Source: Atopobium sp. (GTDB lineage: Bacteria > Actinomycetota > Coriobacteriia > Coriobacteriales > Atopobiaceae). From it: DNA of 23,080 nt. Below the pieces are notes generated by a model. It worked only from the letters and a program-made list of their open reading frames with translations, did not search any database and was not told where the DNA came from. Shown here in pieces: positions 1 through 7,371 of the stretch. Every line of letters begins with the position of its first letter. Within the stretch, counting starts at the first letter, position 1. Location: positions 1 through 23,080 of the forward strand of contig JABZHP010000013.1 in NCBI GenBank assembly GCA_015258785.1, given 5' to 3'. Both the position numbers and the translations under genes were made by a program.

Positions 1-375
1 CTTTAAAAATTTACGCCAAATAAAGAACAGAAAAGAAAACATAACACCTAAAATATTTGCTAAAAATAAAAAGACAAATGTCTCTTTTATTTCAAGATAA
101 AGGCATGTTGAGAGAATAAGTTTAATATCTCCCCCTCCCAGAGAAGACATATGACCCATAAATTTTGTAACTATACCTACTGTAATCAGTACACATATAA
201 CAAAGAGCTCACTCCATAATGCATTCATCAGTAACTCGGCGGGCTTTTCATTTGTCACAAGCCAAATAGGCCATAAAAAGGCGAGCAAAAGAGGGATTCT
301 ATTTGGAATAGTGCGATTTCGCATATCCGATATTGAAGCCCAGATATACATGACAAAAATAACTAACTCTCTCAT
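1..375 (-). CDS. Type IV prepilin peptidase (A24 family, TadV/CpaA-like), 3' part outside window
   Basis: A reading frame runs from ATG at 375 to the left window edge without a stop (125 codons seen). Both aspartyl-protease signatures of the A24 family are visible: SDMRNRTIPN near residues 16-25 and GGGDIKL near residues 87-93; their aspartates are the catalytic pair. The protein is strongly hydrophobic with about four membrane segments, as expected of an inner-membrane enzyme that cleaves (and in some members methylates) prepilin leader peptides. It lacks the N-terminal cysteine-rich methylase domain of PilD/ComC-type enzymes, so a short TadV/CpaA-like form is more likely. The ribosome site AGGAGGTG (379-386) lies just upstream. 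It is divergent from pth2. Whether a pilus or competence locus lies further left cannot be seen. The family call is firm; the subtype is inference. Confidence 0.85.
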   Translation of the reverse strand, partial: MRELVIFVMYIWASISDMRNRTIPNRIPLLLAFLWPIWLVTNEKPAELLMNALWSELFVICVLITVGIVTKFMGHMSSLGGGDIKLILSTCLYLEIKETFVFLFLANILGVMFSFLFFIWRKFLK

Positions 376-592
376 AGACACCTCCTCAGTCAACCTTAGC
401 AGCATGAACAAGAATCAACTTTCTACACAGGTGCCGTTATTTAACTTATTGATGTAACAAGCTGAACATTCAACGTTCTTCTCGCCGCTCTTGGTTTTAG
501 AGAGCCTTTTTGATCCTTCGAGATTTACTTGCGACAAAAATCGGAAAGCCGTGAATGGTACACTTAGCACTCAGTTTCTAGAAAGGTTTTTC
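376..592. other. Divergent intergenic region between prepilin peptidase and pth2
   Basis: These 217 bp separate two divergent genes and should hold both promoters, but I find no convincing -35/-10 pair. They contain one copy of the recurrent octamer TTCTCGCC (479-486). A 51-codon GTG-started frame on the minus strand (415-570) is open but has no ribosome site and is not called. Confidence 0.5.
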
Positions 593-1033
593 ATGCCAAG
601 TTCTTCATATAAATCAAAACAAATGATTGTTATTCGTCGCGATCTTAAGATGCGAAAAGGTAAAATTGCCGCTCAGGCAAGCCATGCATGTGTTGAAGCC
701 ACGCTGATGGCACTTGCAAAAGAGCGTCGACTTGATCAGGTTCGTGTTACCGATGATCAGAATTGGGTCTATTTGGACCATGCTGACGAAGATACCTCTG
801 CAATCACTAACTGGTTTGATGCTGGCGTTGCAAAAGTATGTGTCTACGTTGATTCTGAAGAAGCGTTGCTTGAGCTTGCTGTCGAGGGAAAAGCTCGTGG
901 CTTTGTCGTGGCCCTTATTAGGGACGCGGGCTTTACCGAGTTCCATGGAGAACCAACATTTACCTGTCTGGCGTTTGAGCCACTGGCCGCAGAAGATATT
1001 GATCCGTTAACGGGCGAGCTGCCTCTGTACTAG
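593..1033 (+). CDS. pth2: Peptidyl-tRNA hydrolase, Pth2 (archaeal/eukaryal type)
   Basis: The 146-residue protein matches the Pth2 fold family rather than the usual bacterial Pth. Near the N-terminus it has MIVIRRDLKMRKGKIAAQASHA, the family signature with its conserved K-x-GK-xAAQ-x-xHA pattern. A central G-x-x-K-V-C-V segment and a C-terminal LIRDAGFTE...EPTFTCLAFEPL block match the other conserved stretches. Pth2 enzymes cleave the ester bond of peptidyl-tRNAs released early from ribosomes, recycling tRNA in the cytoplasm. The frame is open upstream to 491, but the start chosen is ATG 593: it has a purine-rich site (GAAAGG, 581-586) at good spacing and gives the normal family length. A canonical pth may exist elsewhere, so this may be a supplementary enzyme. 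Confidence 0.88.
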   Translation: MPSSSYKSKQMIVIRRDLKMRKGKIAAQASHACVEATLMALAKERRLDQVRVTDDQNWVYLDHADEDTSAITNWFDAGVAKVCVYVDSEEALLELAVEGKARGFVVALIRDAGFTEFHGEPTFTCLAFEPLAAEDIDPLTGELPLY

Positions 1034-1042
1034 CGAGAATAC

Positions 1043-1492
1043 CTACATCAAGAAGGTATGGCTCATAACCTCGTCAAAGATAGTGGTAACTACAAACATA
1101 CCAATTGAGGCATAAAGGATTGCTGCCTGCCAAGAAAGGTGATTGGTCTCGATTTTTGAAATACGAGGATCAAGCTTTCCTTCTTTAAGGCTGATGGGGT
1201 CATCAATATCGCGCGTAAAGCCCATCTGACGGTCCTCGTACTCTTTTCCGCTAAAGAGCAGGCCAACGCCGCAAGCAATAATTCCCAAAGAAGAAATGAC
1301 GTACATAACACGGCGCACCCAGTCGATGCCCGTAAACATATCCATACCACTGGTAAAGTACGCAAATGCAAAGATAACAGCACTCATTCCAGCTGCTGTA
1401 AGACAACCATAACCAAATGCACGCAAGGCACTCAGTGCCAGCTCTTTGAACTTCTCGCCACGAGAAGGTGCTTGTGAAAACTTGCTATCCAT
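1043..1492 (-). CDS. Small membrane protein of unknown function
   Basis: I do not recognise this 149-residue protein. It has a short polar N-terminus, hydrophobic segments near residues 26-46, 60-80 and 121-141, and a polar charged stretch (about 82-120) between the last two, so three membrane spans are likely. The frame is open from TTG 1498, but ATG 1492 is preferred because the AAGGAG site (around 1500-1505) lies 6 nt before it and would abut the TTG. It converges with pth2, with only 9 nt between the stop codons, and is divergent from the UPF0371 gene across about 100 bp. No catalytic or binding motif is evident. Ordinary codon use and a good ribosome site make it a real gene. Confidence 0.75.
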   Translation of the reverse strand: MDSKFSQAPSRGEKFKELALSALRAFGYGCLTAAGMSAVIFAFAYFTSGMDMFTGIDWVRRVMYVISSLGIIACGVGLLFSGKEYEDRQMGFTRDIDDPISLKEGKLDPRISKIETNHLSWQAAILYASIGMFVVTTIFDEVMSHTFLM

Positions 1493-1596
1493 ACACAACT
1501 CCTTGGTTGTTTATTTGTTTTCTGTATAGCTTATAGCGTATAGGAAGTCTGCGCTTGATGATACAATTTCTACAGTAAATCTTGGCAGGAGGACGC

Positions 1597-3078
1597 ATGC
1601 GTATCGGCTTTGATAACGAGAAGTACATCACTATGCAGGCGGATCGAATCCACCAGCGTATCAGTGAATTTGGCGGCAAGCTCTACCTTGAGTTTGGCGG
1701 TAAACTGCTCGACGACAACCACGCTTCTCGCATCCTCCCTGGATTTGCTCCAGACGCAAAAGCTCAGATGCTTCAGCAGCTTGCTCACGAGGCAGAGGTT
1801 GTCTTTGCCATCAACGCAAACGACATTGAAAACGGCAAGCGCAGAAGCGATATTGGCGTTACCTATGCCGATGACGTGTTGAGGCTTATGGACATCTTCC
1901 GTGCTCGCGGCCTTGCCATTGGCGGCGTTGTCATTACGCAGTACTCTGGTCAGCCAAAGGCAAAGGCCTATCGTGCGCGCCTAGAAAACATGGGCATTGC
2001 CGTGTACCGCCACTACCCCATTGAGGGCTACCCCTCCAATATTGACCTTATCGTCTCGGCGGAGGGCTACGGTAAAAACGAGTACGTAAAGACTACGCAT
2101 CCTCTGGTTGTTGTGACAGCACCTGGTCCTGGCTCAGGCAAGCTTGCTGTCTGCCTCTCGCAGCTCTACAACGAGAACGCCCGTGGAGTTCGCGCAGGTT
2201 ACGCAAAATTTGAGACGTTCCCCGTTTGGAACCTTCCACTCAAGCACCCCGTAAACGTTGCCTACGAGGCAGCTACGGCAGATTTGGGCGACAACAACAT
2301 CATCGATCCATATCACCTTGAGGCTCACGGCAAAGTTACCGTTAACTACAATCGCGACGTTGAGGCTTTTCCTGTGCTCAAGGCCATGATGGAGAAGATC
2401 GCAGGTACCAGCCCATATCAGTCTCCAACCGATATGGGTGTCAATATGGTTGGCAACTGCATTATTGATGATGAGGTTTGCCAGGAAGCTTCCAAGGCAG
2501 AGATTGTACGCAGGTGGTTTAGGGCTGCCGAGAAACTCGAGCGTACGGGCATGGGTGAGCGTGAACTCACAAAGATTAATCTTTTGATGAAAGACGTTAA
2601 CGTTGACCAGAACTTCTCGCCAGCTCATGCTGCTTGTTTGCATAAAGCAGAAGAGACAGGAAAGCTTGCGGGCGCTATGGTTATGCCTGACGGCACCATT
2701 ATTACCGGCAAGACTTCGGAGCTGTTAGGTGCGCCAGCGTCGCTTTTGCTCAACGCCCTCAAATACGTAGTTGGTATTGAGAAGAAGACGTTTATTGTCT
2801 CAGATGAGGTCCTAAGGCCTATTTGCGCACTAAAAGAGAACAACTTTAAGCTGGCTCGCACCAGCCTCTGCGCCGACGAGATGCTTATTGCGCTCTCTAT
2901 CAGCTCAATTACCAACCCATTGGCCGGAAAAGCCGTTGATGCCACGCAACTACTCCGTGGATGTGACGCGTATTTCTCGTCAATTATTCCAAGCGACGAC
3001 GAGTCCATCTATCACAAGCTGGGCATTAACGTGTGTTGCGAGCCAATTTTTGAACAAGGACAATTCTTTCACCAGTGA
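1597..3078 (+). CDS. UPF0371 (DUF1846) family protein
   Basis: The 493-residue protein begins MRIGFDNEKYITMQADRI and has the length and conserved blocks of the UPF0371/DUF1846 family, whose biochemical role I do not know to be established. A phosphate-loop-like APGPGSGK (residues 175-182) follows a hydrophobic strand (LVVVT), suggesting nucleotide or phosphate binding; this is inference. Other conserved-looking stretches are SDIGVTYADDVLRL, YRHYPIEGYPSNID and SPTDMGVNMVGNCI. No signal peptide or membrane segment is seen, so it is cytoplasmic. ATG 1597 is chosen over TTG 1582 because AGGAGG (1587-1592) precedes it by 4 nt. Its stop overlaps the start of the GH25 gene (GTGA), so the two are co-transcribed and probably translationally coupled. 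Confidence 0.85.
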   Translation: MRIGFDNEKYITMQADRIHQRISEFGGKLYLEFGGKLLDDNHASRILPGFAPDAKAQMLQQLAHEAEVVFAINANDIENGKRRSDIGVTYADDVLRLMDIFRARGLAIGGVVITQYSGQPKAKAYRARLENMGIAVYRHYPIEGYPSNIDLIVSAEGYGKNEYVKTTHPLVVVTAPGPGSGKLAVCLSQLYNENARGVRAGYAKFETFPVWNLPLKHPVNVAYEAATADLGDNNIIDPYHLEAHGKVTVNYNRDVEAFPVLKAMMEKIAGTSPYQSPTDMGVNMVGNCIIDDEVCQEASKAEIVRRWFRAAEKLERTGMGERELTKINLLMKDVNVDQNFSPAHAACLHKAEETGKLAGAMVMPDGTIITGKTSELLGAPASLLLNALKYVVGIEKKTFIVSDEVLRPICALKENNFKLARTSLCADEMLIALSISSITNPLAGKAVDATQLLRGCDAYFSSIIPSDDESIYHKLGINVCCEPIFEQGQFFHQ

Positions 3079-4037
3079 TTTTTAAGAGCTCACATAAAAC
3101 TAAGAAAACGAGAAACTCTACGACTCGTTCTAAAACTAAACACACACCTGCTTCTGCAAACGCTTCAAAACGTAAGCAGCGGGCGATGCATACACTTGAG
3201 CAAAATTCCCAGAACAATCCTGTTGTTACCTGGGGACTCATTACGCTGGCCATTGTATTTGTGCTGGCATTGTTGCAATCGTGCCAGGGACTTTTCTCCC
3301 TCTCTTTTGACAACAAACTGATCATCAAAAACGAGGTTCCCTATGAGTGGGAAAACCTTAGCTATGACGCAACGGGACGTGCGCATTATGTGGTGGACGG
3401 AGAAGAGCTCACTCGCACGGGCGTTGACGTCTCTTCTCACCAGGGTTTTATTGACTGGGAAGCTGTTGCTGCCGATGACATTCAGTTTGCTATGCTTCGC
3501 ATTGGCTACCGCGGCTCCACCGAGGGCGGTATTCGCGCGGATGAGCTGTTTGAAACCAACCTAAAGGGTGCGCAAAGCGCTGGTCTTGATGTAGGTGTGT
3601 ACTTCTTCTCGCAGGCTATTAACGTGGAAGAAGCTCGCGAGGAGGCTGCTTTTGTTCTGCAGCAGCTAAGGGAAGCGGGAGTTACAAAGCTTGCTCTCCC
3701 TGTTGCGTTTGACCTGGAGCCTTCTCCCGATTACAGCGGCCGCGCCGACAACCTTTCCCCTGCAGAAACTAACGCTATTGCGCGCGCGTTTTGCACCACC
3801 ATTCAAGAGGCGGGATATCGCGTCATTGTGTATGGCAACAAAGTTGATCTGAATCGCTTTGACCTGGTCTCGCTTGACGAGCCTATTTGGCTGGCACAAT
3901 ACGTTGATCAACCAGACGTAAACTTTAACTTTTTGATATGGCAATACACCTCAACAGGACAAGTTGACGGTATTACCGGTTCAGTTGATTTGAATTTGGA
4001 CTTCTCACGCGTCTCTACAAGCAAGAGTCCAAAATAG
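3075..4037 (+). CDS. Membrane-anchored GH25 family lysozyme (muramidase)
   Basis: The 320-residue protein has a basic, Ser/Thr/Lys-rich N-terminus (1-48), one membrane span (about 51-68) and an outside-facing glycoside hydrolase family 25 domain (about 115-315). Diagnostic motifs are GVDVSSHQG (Asp118), the catalytic FDLEPS (Asp213, Glu215) and IWQYTSTGQVDGI..VDLN near the end. GH25 enzymes cleave the beta-1,4 bond between N-acetylmuramic acid and N-acetylglucosamine in peptidoglycan, so a role in cell-wall turnover or division is likely. The long basic tail suggests a type II anchored protein rather than a secreted one. Cys70 follows LLQS, but the tail is too long and the -2 Gln is unusual for a lipobox. 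The GTG start overlaps the upstream UPF0371 stop by 4 nt. A hairpin follows the stop. Confidence 0.9.
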   Translation: MIFKSSHKTKKTRNSTTRSKTKHTPASANASKRKQRAMHTLEQNSQNNPVVTWGLITLAIVFVLALLQSCQGLFSLSFDNKLIIKNEVPYEWENLSYDATGRAHYVVDGEELTRTGVDVSSHQGFIDWEAVAADDIQFAMLRIGYRGSTEGGIRADELFETNLKGAQSAGLDVGVYFFSQAINVEEAREEAAFVLQQLREAGVTKLALPVAFDLEPSPDYSGRADNLSPAETNAIARAFCTTIQEAGYRVIVYGNKVDLNRFDLVSLDEPIWLAQYVDQPDVNFNFLIWQYTSTGQVDGITGSVDLNLDFSRVSTSKSPK

Positions 4038-4059
4038 CAGTTTACACGTCGAAACTGCT
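4036..4059. terminator. Hairpin between convergent GH25 and basic membrane protein genes
   Basis: A perfect 8-bp inverted repeat, AGCAGTTT (4036-4043) and AAACTGCT (4052-4059), has an 8-nt loop and overlaps the GH25 stop codon. There is no T-run on the plus strand; on the minus strand the stem is followed by ATTTT. It could be a weak shared terminator for the two convergent genes. Confidence 0.45.
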
Positions 4060-4092
4060 GAGTGCTCCACAGTCACGCCGCAGCCCGTAAGG

Positions 4093-4566
4093 CTATCCGA
4101 CCTTCACGGAACCAGCCAGGGTAACGGTAGGATCAAGCGCCTGAGCATGCGCAAAAGCGCCTCCTGGGCTACATGAACTTACCAGCGTAAACACTACCCA
4201 CAAGATGATGGCTGCAAGCAATACTGCCAGCGCCACACGACCCAACCTCATGCGAGAAGAACGACGTCTCCTGGCCGCATATGCTGCCTGAGCTTCATCT
4301 CTGGGGTTGAGCGTGCCATAGTGATTGCCGTAAGCAGTTCTTGCTCGACCACGTGCACGGGCGGCATCTGCACGGGCATGGTTAACGGGATTTGTTGGGC
4401 GATCTTGCGTCATCCTACGCTGCGCCTGTGCACGGCTTCCAACAGCTGCGTGACGACCTCGTACCGCACGCGGAGAGGTAGAAGACTCCCCATTACGGGA
4501 GACAGTAGGTGGAACCTGAGCTGGACGCTTTTTCTTACCAAAACCAAAGAGGTTGTTCTCTGCCAT
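4093..4566 (-). CDS. Highly basic single-pass membrane protein, unknown function
   Basis: I do not recognise this 157-residue protein. Residues 1-108 are disordered-looking and extremely rich in Arg and Ala, with a run of Arg at 99-102. One membrane span (about 109-131) ends at VSSC, and a short tail of about 25 residues follows. The arrangement (long basic cytoplasmic tail, one span, short outside tail) resembles small envelope or nucleoid-associated proteins, but no family motif is visible. ATG 4566 is chosen over TTG 4572 because the AAGGA site (4573-4577) lies 6 nt before it. It is divergent from the asparaginase gene and convergent with the GH25 gene. The consistent charge pattern and good ribosome site support a real gene. 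Confidence 0.7.
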   Translation of the reverse strand: MAENNLFGFGKKKRPAQVPPTVSRNGESSTSPRAVRGRHAAVGSRAQAQRRMTQDRPTNPVNHARADAARARGRARTAYGNHYGTLNPRDEAQAAYAARRRRSSRMRLGRVALAVLLAAIILWVVFTLVSSCSPGGAFAHAQALDPTVTLAGSVKVG

Positions 4567-4667
4567 CAACAATCCTTGCTAAAAGATTCGTTTACCGAAA
4601 AAAGAATACACCGACTTTGCTTTTCTCGCCTTGAAAAGCATCTATCCCGTTACAATAAAGCGCTATA

Positions 4668-4691
4668 CAGACTGATTTTCTGTAAAGTCTG
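4668..4691 (+). promoter_or_regulatory. Inverted repeat in the asparaginase leader
   Basis: CAGACT (4668-4673) and AGTCTG (4686-4691) form a perfect 6-bp inverted repeat with a 12-nt spacer, 25 nt before the start of ansA and downstream of a TACAAT that could be a -10 box (4651-4656). It could be an operator or a leader hairpin. The evidence is only the symmetry and the position. Confidence 0.3.
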
Positions 4692-4716
4692 CACAATTGG
4701 AGCTCATGGGGGACGT

Positions 4717-5739
4717 GTGAAGAAACTTTTACTGATGGCAACAGGAGGCACTATTGCTTCTGTTTCCACTGAATCGGGCTTGGCTCCCTCACTTTCGGGA
4801 GAAGAGCTTTTAGCCAACGTCCCTCTTGTTCATGACCTCTGTGAATTTGATTTCAAACAAGTCATGAATATCGACAGCACCAATATGCGCCCTCAAAATT
4901 GGCTCCAGATCAGAGACGCCATTATTGAGTCGTACGATGCCTACGACGGCTTTATTATCCTTCACGGCACCGATACCATGGCCTATACTGCCGCTGCCCT
5001 CTCCTACCTCATCCAAAATAGCGAGAAACCCATTGTGCTCACAGGCTCTCAACAGCCAATGGCAAATCCGTTTACCGACGCCAAACTTAACCTCTACCAC
5101 TCCGTTCTCTACGCGCTCGACGACAGAAGCGCCGGAGTCGTGGTGGTTTTTGGCAACGAGGTTATTGCCGGCACCCGCGCTCATAAACAGCGCACACTGA
5201 GCTTCAATGCATTTACGAGCATGAATTATCCACCGCTCGCCCACATCCGTGGCAACAAGATTATTCGTAGTGCGCCAAATGAAGAGCAGGTAGACGGCGG
5301 TCTTACAACCTATGAAACGCTCAATACGCGTGTCATAGTGCTTAAACTGACCCCCGAGCTTAATCCATCTATCTTCTACCTTCTGAAGGATGACTACGAC
5401 GCCATTGTGCTTGAAACCTTTGGTATTGGCGGCATCCCCTCATACGACGGCTCTTTTGAGGAAGCTATCACCGATTGGATTGCATCTGGTCGCACCGTAG
5501 TCATTACCACCCAAGTTCCTGAAGAGGGTCTTGACCTGGGTGTATATGAAGTTGGTAGAACCTATCAAGATATGCCCGGCGTTCTCTCTGGAGACGACAT
5601 GACTACCGAAGCTCTGGTTGCAAAAACTATGTGGATGCTTGGTCAGACCTCCGATCAACGAGAGCAAGAAAAACTGTTCTACCAGGTAATTTGTAACGAC
5701 AGAATTCCACAGTCCGTGGATACAGAAATTTGTGAGTAG
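4717..5739 (+). CDS. ansA: L-asparaginase, type I (cytoplasmic)
   Basis: The 340-residue protein hydrolyses L-asparagine to aspartate and ammonia. All four catalytic positions of the family are visible: Thr12 in TGGTIAS (9-15), Thr85 and Asp86 in HGTDTM (83-88), and Lys157 in GTRAHK. The length and absence of a signal peptide indicate the type I cytoplasmic form. The frame is open well upstream (to 4321), but that part is antisense to the basic membrane protein. GTG 4717 gives the usual start, (M)KKLLLMATGGTIAS, with a G-rich site at 4708-4713. The permease gene follows 3 nt after the stop, so the two form an operon, perhaps linking amino-acid breakdown to transport of a related metabolite. 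A tiny ATG-led frame (4706-4720) overlaps the start; it is probably chance. Confidence 0.93.
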   Translation: MKKLLLMATGGTIASVSTESGLAPSLSGEELLANVPLVHDLCEFDFKQVMNIDSTNMRPQNWLQIRDAIIESYDAYDGFIILHGTDTMAYTAAALSYLIQNSEKPIVLTGSQQPMANPFTDAKLNLYHSVLYALDDRSAGVVVVFGNEVIAGTRAHKQRTLSFNAFTSMNYPPLAHIRGNKIIRSAPNEEQVDGGLTTYETLNTRVIVLKLTPELNPSIFYLLKDDYDAIVLETFGIGGIPSYDGSFEEAITDWIASGRTVVITTQVPEEGLDLGVYEVGRTYQDMPGVLSGDDMTTEALVAKTMWMLGQTSDQREQEKLFYQVICNDRIPQSVDTEICE

Positions 5740-5742
5740 CCG

Positions 5743-6648
5743 ATGAGAGACGCCACATTTAAACCTACCGTGCTCTACCTAATTGCGCTTATCATCTGCG
5801 GTTCTAACGGAATCGTTGCAAGCTTTATCAATCTTCCTAGCTACCAAATTGTCTTCTTCCGTATGCTTTTGGGCACGCTCTTTTTGCTCGCGGTTAAGCT
5901 TGTACAAAAAGAGGCTTTTACCATTCAAAACTACCCCAAGGACTTCCAGGCGCTCGTTGGATCAGGCATTGCCTTGGGTCTTCAGTGGACCTTCCTTTTT
6001 GAGGCGTATCGCCTGGTAGGCGTTGGTATTGCAACGCTTGAGTATTACTGCGGACCCGTTATTGTAATGGCGCTCTCTCCCATTTTATTTGGCGAGAAAC
6101 TCACTGCTAAAAAGATACTAGGATTTCTTGTAGTTGTTATTGGAGCTGCCCTTATTATTGGCTATGGAGTTGGACTGAACCTCTCGCCAGTTGGCCTTCT
6201 TCTAGGCGCTCTCTCTGCTGTTCTTTATGCCGTTATGGTTATTTGTAACAGGCAGCTCAAAGGTGTTTCTGGTATTGAAGGCACCAGCATTCAACTGGGC
6301 ATTGGCTGCGCTATTGTTGCTCTGGTTACTGTTGTATTCCATGGCATTGAACTGCCCGCAAATCCAGCGTCGGTAAACTGGCTGGCCGTTCTGACCATCG
6401 GTCTCTTTAACACAGGCCTTGGATCATTTTTGTATTTCCCACAACTTACCAAGATTCCAGTTCAGCGCGTGGCAGTCTTTGGCTACCTTGAACCACTATC
6501 TGCAGTTATTTTCTCGGCACTTATCCTTGGCGAGCCTTTTGGTCTTCTCAAAATAATAGGCACCGCCTGCATCATAGGCGGTGCCATCTTTGCTGAGCTA
6601 TCAGGTTCCTCTTCGAACAAATCAGAGGCTATTGAAACTCCACTGTAG
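5743..6648 (+). CDS. EamA/DMT superfamily transporter
   Basis: The 301-residue protein is almost entirely hydrophobic, with about ten membrane spans arranged as two EamA repeats (roughly residues 8-135 and 148-285). The second repeat carries the familiar block PVQRVAVFGYLEPLSAVIFS..LGE, typical of drug/metabolite exporters of the RhaT/EamA type; the first has LEYYCGPVIVMALSPILFGE at the equivalent place. The family exports amino acids, nucleobases or other small molecules; the substrate cannot be read from sequence. It starts 3 nt after the asparaginase stop, with only a weak GTGAG upstream, so translation is probably coupled to ansA. That context makes an amino acid or related compound a reasonable but unproven substrate. 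The stop codon lies inside a repeat cluster. Confidence 0.88.
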   Translation: MRDATFKPTVLYLIALIICGSNGIVASFINLPSYQIVFFRMLLGTLFLLAVKLVQKEAFTIQNYPKDFQALVGSGIALGLQWTFLFEAYRLVGVGIATLEYYCGPVIVMALSPILFGEKLTAKKILGFLVVVIGAALIIGYGVGLNLSPVGLLLGALSAVLYAVMVICNRQLKGVSGIEGTSIQLGIGCAIVALVTVVFHGIELPANPASVNWLAVLTIGLFNTGLGSFLYFPQLTKIPVQRVAVFGYLEPLSAVIFSALILGEPFGLLKIIGTACIIGGAIFAELSGSSSNKSEAIETPL

Positions 6649-6748
6649 CGTCTAAGCTGCGAGCAAGCCGCGCGTACAAACTGCCGCGCACCGGCGTGCG
6701 AGTCGCGCTTAAGCCGCTACGACGAACGAGCTGCGCTTAAGCCGCTGC
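6645..6748. repeat. Three-copy CTTAAG-centred repeat between DMT permease and ferritin
   Basis: The gap between these convergent genes holds one forward unit (6645-6663, GTAGCG then TCTAAGCTGCGAG) and two reverse units (about 6703-6720 and 6731-6748). The reverse units share an exact 14-bp word GCGCTTAAGCCGCT (6705-6718, 6733-6746). The forward and first reverse units can pair across about 40 nt. A small hairpin (CGCAC/GTGCG, 6687-6700) lies between them. It may act as a bidirectional terminator or mRNA-stabilising structure; no T-run is present. Confidence 0.6.
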
Positions 6749-7264
6749 TTACATTGGCATAGTTGGTGCAACGTAAACGCGAGCAGCGTTCTCGCGGTCA
6801 AGGTCATACAGGTTCTTTGGATCTCCACCAAAGATCTCTACTGCTTTGAGAAGATCGGAAGCATTTGCCTCTTCCTCGCCCTGCTCCTTAACGTACCAGT
6901 CAAGTAGCTGCATGGTGCGGAAATCGTTTGCCTTCTGAGCAACGGCATAGCACTCGTTAATACTTGCGGTAATGAACTGCTCGTGCTCGTATGCTGCCTT
7001 GATTGGCTCAACTACCTTGGTAAAGGTAAGGTCTGGCTTTGCGATTGCCTCCATGGTTGGAGTCCAATCGTTATCAAGCAGGTAGCGACGAAGGATACGT
7101 GCGTGAGCAAGCTCTTCCTGAGACTGAATAACATACCAGTTTGCAAAGCCCTTCAGGCCCTGCTCCTCATAGAAATCTGCAAAGGTTAGATACAGATAAG
7201 CGGAATAGAACTCTTTGTTGATTTGCTGAGTAAGGATGTTACCAACGTTTGTATCAAGTGCCAT
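6749..7264 (-). CDS. ftnA: Bacterial non-haem ferritin
   Basis: The 171-residue protein oxidises Fe(II) and stores iron in a 24-mer cage. The ferroxidase-centre ligands are all in place: Glu18, Glu51 and His54 (in QSQEELAHA), Glu95, Gln128 and Glu131, each one position on from the E. coli FtnA pattern. No haem-binding Met typical of bacterioferritin is evident. ATG 7264 is chosen over the upstream in-frame ATG at 7282, because the purine-rich AGGAAAGAG lies just before it. Upstream are a terminator-like hairpin ending about 30 nt before the start and an AT-rich palindrome (7372-7396). The gene therefore depends either on readthrough from ettA or on a promoter upstream of the hairpin. Iron-responsive control is plausible but not shown. 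Confidence 0.95.
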   Translation of the reverse strand: MALDTNVGNILTQQINKEFYSAYLYLTFADFYEEQGLKGFANWYVIQSQEELAHARILRRYLLDNDWTPTMEAIAKPDLTFTKVVEPIKAAYEHEQFITASINECYAVAQKANDFRTMQLLDWYVKEQGEEEANASDLLKAVEIFGGDPKNLYDLDRENAARVYVAPTMPM

Positions 7265-7291
7265 GTTCTTCTCTTTCCTCATAACTTTTTC

Positions 7292-7327
7292 TCAAAAATG
7301 AGAAGCTCTTTGGCTTCTCATTTTTGA
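7292..7327 (-). terminator. Intrinsic terminator after ettA, inside the ferritin leader
   Basis: A perfect 15-bp inverted repeat (7292-7306 and 7313-7327, loop TCTTTG) contains the core ATGAGAAGC/GCTTCTCAT flanked by A5 and T5. In the minus-strand transcript this is a classical intrinsic terminator following ettA. It ends only about 28 nt before the ferritin start codon, leaving no room for a separate promoter downstream. Confidence 0.75.
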
Positions 7328-7371
7328 TACCCAGTTGTTAGTCTCTTAAACAGATTGCACAAAATCTTAAC

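Noticed and set aside
415..570. A 51-codon minus-strand frame (GTG start) with a C-x-x-C and a third Cys near its end, just upstream of the prepilin peptidase.
   Set aside because: No ribosome site precedes the GTG, and an open frame of this length is unremarkable by chance; the cysteines alone are not enough.
491..592. An N-terminal extension of Pth2 from an upstream in-frame start.
   Set aside because: The extra 34 residues match nothing in the family, and ATG 593 has a ribosome site and gives normal length.
4321..4716. The long in-frame extension upstream of asparaginase.
   Set aside because: It is antisense to the basic membrane protein and crosses its promoter region; the normal asparaginase start is at 4717.
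4706..4720. Four-codon ATG frame overlapping the ansA GTG start, as a leader peptide.
   Set aside because: The nearest ribosome-like site is too close to the ATG; likely chance.
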